DNA from: Saprospirales bacterium
Lineage (GTDB): Bacteria; Bacteroidota; Bacteroidia; Chitinophagales; Saprospiraceae
Length of the DNA stretch: 7,528 bases
NCBI GenBank assembly: GCA_003448025.1
Contig: DLXL01000126.1
Location: 1-7,528, forward strand
Direction of reading: 5' to 3'
Program-made: the position numbers and the translations under genes
Part shown: positions 6,028-7,528 of the stretch, piece by piece
Layout: each line of letters begins with the position of its first letter
Position numbering within the stretch: position 1 is the first letter of the stretch
Notes under the pieces: generated by a model
What the model saw: the letters and a program-made list of their open reading frames with translations, nothing else
Told to the model about the DNA's origin: nothing
Databases searched by the model: none

Positions 6028-7515
6028 ATGCACACTGCCACCGCCCGACTTCCATACACCGACGCGCTTTCCCTGTATCGTCAGCTGAAAGGGAATGGTC
6101 CTACCTGCCTGTTTGAGTCTGCATCTACCGTGGATAAATCAAGCAGGCTTTCCGTTATAGGTTTTGAGCCAACACTGGAATTAATTGGTAAAGACGATCA
6201 TCTGGATATTCGTTTGCTGGATGCCAGGGGAGAAATATTTTATCAATTTTTGAAAAAAACATTTGCCCTGTTTGTGGAAAGTGAACGGGAGGGCCGACTG
6301 TTGTTGCACATTCCAAAACTTCCGTTCCACGGCGCTGAAGATGAGCGCCTGGACCGACAGAACATCGTGCAGCCATTGCGCAGCATGTTGGCGCATTTTA
6401 AAACGTCCGACAAAAACTTCATGGGGCTTTACGGAGCGCTGGCGTATCAGTTTGTGTATCAGTTTGAGGATTTGCCTTATTCCAAGCCATGCCCGGAACC
6501 GGATTTTCATTTGTTTTTATTCGATAATATCCTGCTGTTCAATCATTTAACGCTTGATTTGACGGTATACATCACGCGTGCCGATGAAACGGCAGCTGAA
6601 CAGGATCTCAAGGCGTTTTTATCCAAATCAAACACAGACCCGTGTCATGCAGCGCCCACTGCGCCCTTAAAGGGATCCGCAGATGAGGTGCTGCAGATAG
6701 GGAAATTTGTAGCTACGCCGGATGATGAAACTTTTCGCCGGCAGGTGCAACGAGGTATTCAACTATGCCATGATGGCGAACTTTTAGAGATTGTACTCAG
6801 CCGGAAACTCACTGCTCCGGTGAGCGGCGATTTGCTGCCTTTGTATGCCCGATACAAGGCTATTAACCCTTCTCCTTACCTTTTTTATTTTGATTTTGGC
6901 GATGAGACCCTGCTCGGCGCCAGTCCGGAACTGATGTTGCGCTACGAGAACGGACGGGCTACCTTACGTCCCATTTCAGGCTCTATCAGGCGCTCGCAGG
7001 ATCCTATGGAAGATCATCGCCTGATGATGCAATTGCTCAACGATCCTAAAGAAAACTCGGAGCTGGATATGCTCATTGATCTTGGGCGAAACGATCTGGC
7101 GCGTATCTGCCAGCCGGGCATCGACATTGAGCACTATCGTATTGTGGAGAAATACTCGCATGTAACGCACACCGTGGCACAGTTGAGTGGTACGTTGCAG
7201 GCGCGTTATTCGGGGTTTGATGCACTGATTGCCAGCCTGAATGCCGGCACACTCACCGGCGCGCCCAAAATTGCCGCCATGCGTTACATTGAGGAGATTG
7301 AACAGCATACCCGTGGTTATTACGGCGGCAGCATTGGCTGGCTACTGTTCAATGGAGATGTGAACACCGCCATCACCATCCGGACCGCCCACGTGCGCGA
7401 TGGTCTGCTCTCTTTCTCCGCCGGCGCCACTCTTCTCTATGAATCCGTTCCGGAAAACGAACTCCGCGAAACTAAAATCAAATCCGGAGCCTTTATGGCA
7501 GCCGTGGAACGATGA
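6028..7515 (+). CDS. trpE: Anthranilate synthase component I (chorismate-binding subunit)
   Basis: This enzyme converts chorismate and ammonia to anthranilate, the first committed step of tryptophan synthesis, in the cytoplasm with the TrpG glutaminase subunit. The N-terminal domain has CLFESAS (residues 27-33), matching the LLES element that binds feedback tryptophan in characterised TrpE proteins. The C-terminal chorismate-binding domain has NPSPY (280-284), GASPE (297-301), DLGRNDLARICQPG (351-364), VTHT with the conserved His381, GTLTGAPK (407-414) and GYYGGSIG (430-437). RPISGS has Ser where aminodeoxychorismate synthase PabB has a Lys (PIKGT), which favours TrpE. By eye the C-terminal half resembles the TrpE part of fused TrpE(G) proteins, but the stop at 7513-7515 shows that no glutaminase domain is attached. 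The ATG at 6028 (495 aa) is preferred over 5998 (505 aa), which lies inside a hairpin. Neither has a Shine-Dalgarno sequence. A trpG gene may follow beyond the window. Confidence 0.93.
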   Translation: MHTATARLPYTDALSLYRQLKGNGPTCLFESASTVDKSSRLSVIGFEPTLELIGKDDHLDIRLLDARGEIFYQFLKKTFALFVESEREGRLLLHIPKLPFHGAEDERLDRQNIVQPLRSMLAHFKTSDKNFMGLYGALAYQFVYQFEDLPYSKPCPEPDFHLFLFDNILLFNHLTLDLTVYITRADETAAEQDLKAFLSKSNTDPCHAAPTAPLKGSADEVLQIGKFVATPDDETFRRQVQRGIQLCHDGELLEIVLSRKLTAPVSGDLLPLYARYKAINPSPYLFYFDFGDETLLGASPELMLRYENGRATLRPISGSIRRSQDPMEDHRLMMQLLNDPKENSELDMLIDLGRNDLARICQPGIDIEHYRIVEKYSHVTHTVAQLSGTLQARYSGFDALIASLNAGTLTGAPKIAAMRYIEEIEQHTRGYYGGSIGWLLFNGDVNTAITIRTAHVRDGLLSFSAGATLLYESVPENELRETKIKSGAFMAAVER

Positions 7516-7528
7516 ACGATGGACGATG
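7509..7528. repeat. Start of a 7-bp tandem repeat at the trpE stop
   Basis: The units ACGATGA, ACGATGG and ACGATG run from 7509 to the window edge, overlapping the last trpE codons and the TGA stop. An ATG at 7512 overlaps the stop as ATGA, but the repeat nature makes it doubtful as a gene start. The array's full length is outside the window. Confidence 0.55.

Noticed and set aside
6028..7515. PabB or isochorismate synthase identity
   Set aside because: The PISGS motif lacks the PabB lysine, and the N-terminal FESAS tryptophan-site motif fits TrpE.
7512..7528. ATG at 7512 as the start of a translationally coupled downstream gene
   Set aside because: The ATGA overlap is formed by the 7-bp repeat and only five codons are visible, which do not resemble a TrpG N-terminus.

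Overview
The window most likely comes from a Bacteroidota chromosome, plausibly a Saprospiraceae-like or other environmental lineage. Three things suggest this. The Uma2 gene has a near-perfect Bacteroidota-type promoter (TTTG, 19 nt, TATTTTTG). Gene starts have A-rich leaders without Shine-Dalgarno sequences. The genes themselves fit: an exported TPR-CHAT protein, a secreted beta-helix/PA14 protein and a Uma2 nuclease. The species assignment is inference.

Layout, left to right. Positions 1-2195 (minus) hold the N-terminal 731 residues of an exported TPR-CHAT protein. It has a signal peptide, eight 42-residue TPR units in exact 126-bp phase, a linker and the first part of a CHAT protease-like domain; the catalytic part lies beyond the left edge. 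Divergent from it, 2299-2784 (plus) encodes a small unrecognised exported or membrane protein. The gap between this gene and the next, convergent one (2785-2965) is filled by a nested repeat: 8-bp tandem units on the left, two strong hairpins in the middle and the complementary 8-bp units on the right.

Positions 2966-5203 (minus) read as one frame broken by a single in-frame TAA at 3857-3859. The upstream part is a secreted right-handed parallel beta-helix (NosD-like) protein. The downstream part, with no signal peptide and no nearby ATG, carries a PA14 domain. I think this is one secreted protein of about 745 residues cut by a nonsense codon, a sequencing error or, least likely, a readthrough stop. 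Positions 5319-5900 (plus) encode a Uma2-family PD-(D/E)XK nuclease-like protein, with a clear promoter before it and a strong intrinsic terminator after it. Positions 6028-7515 (plus) encode anthranilate synthase component I (trpE) with no fused glutaminase domain; a 7-bp tandem repeat begins at its stop codon and runs off the window.

The genes do not form an obvious single pathway. Only trpE is clearly housekeeping (tryptophan synthesis), and it needs a TrpG partner not seen here. The others look like separately transcribed accessory or cell-surface genes. I see no rRNA, tRNA, CRISPR array, transposase or phage gene. The two points most worth checking are the in-frame stop splitting the beta-helix/PA14 gene and the nested repeat at 2784-2957.
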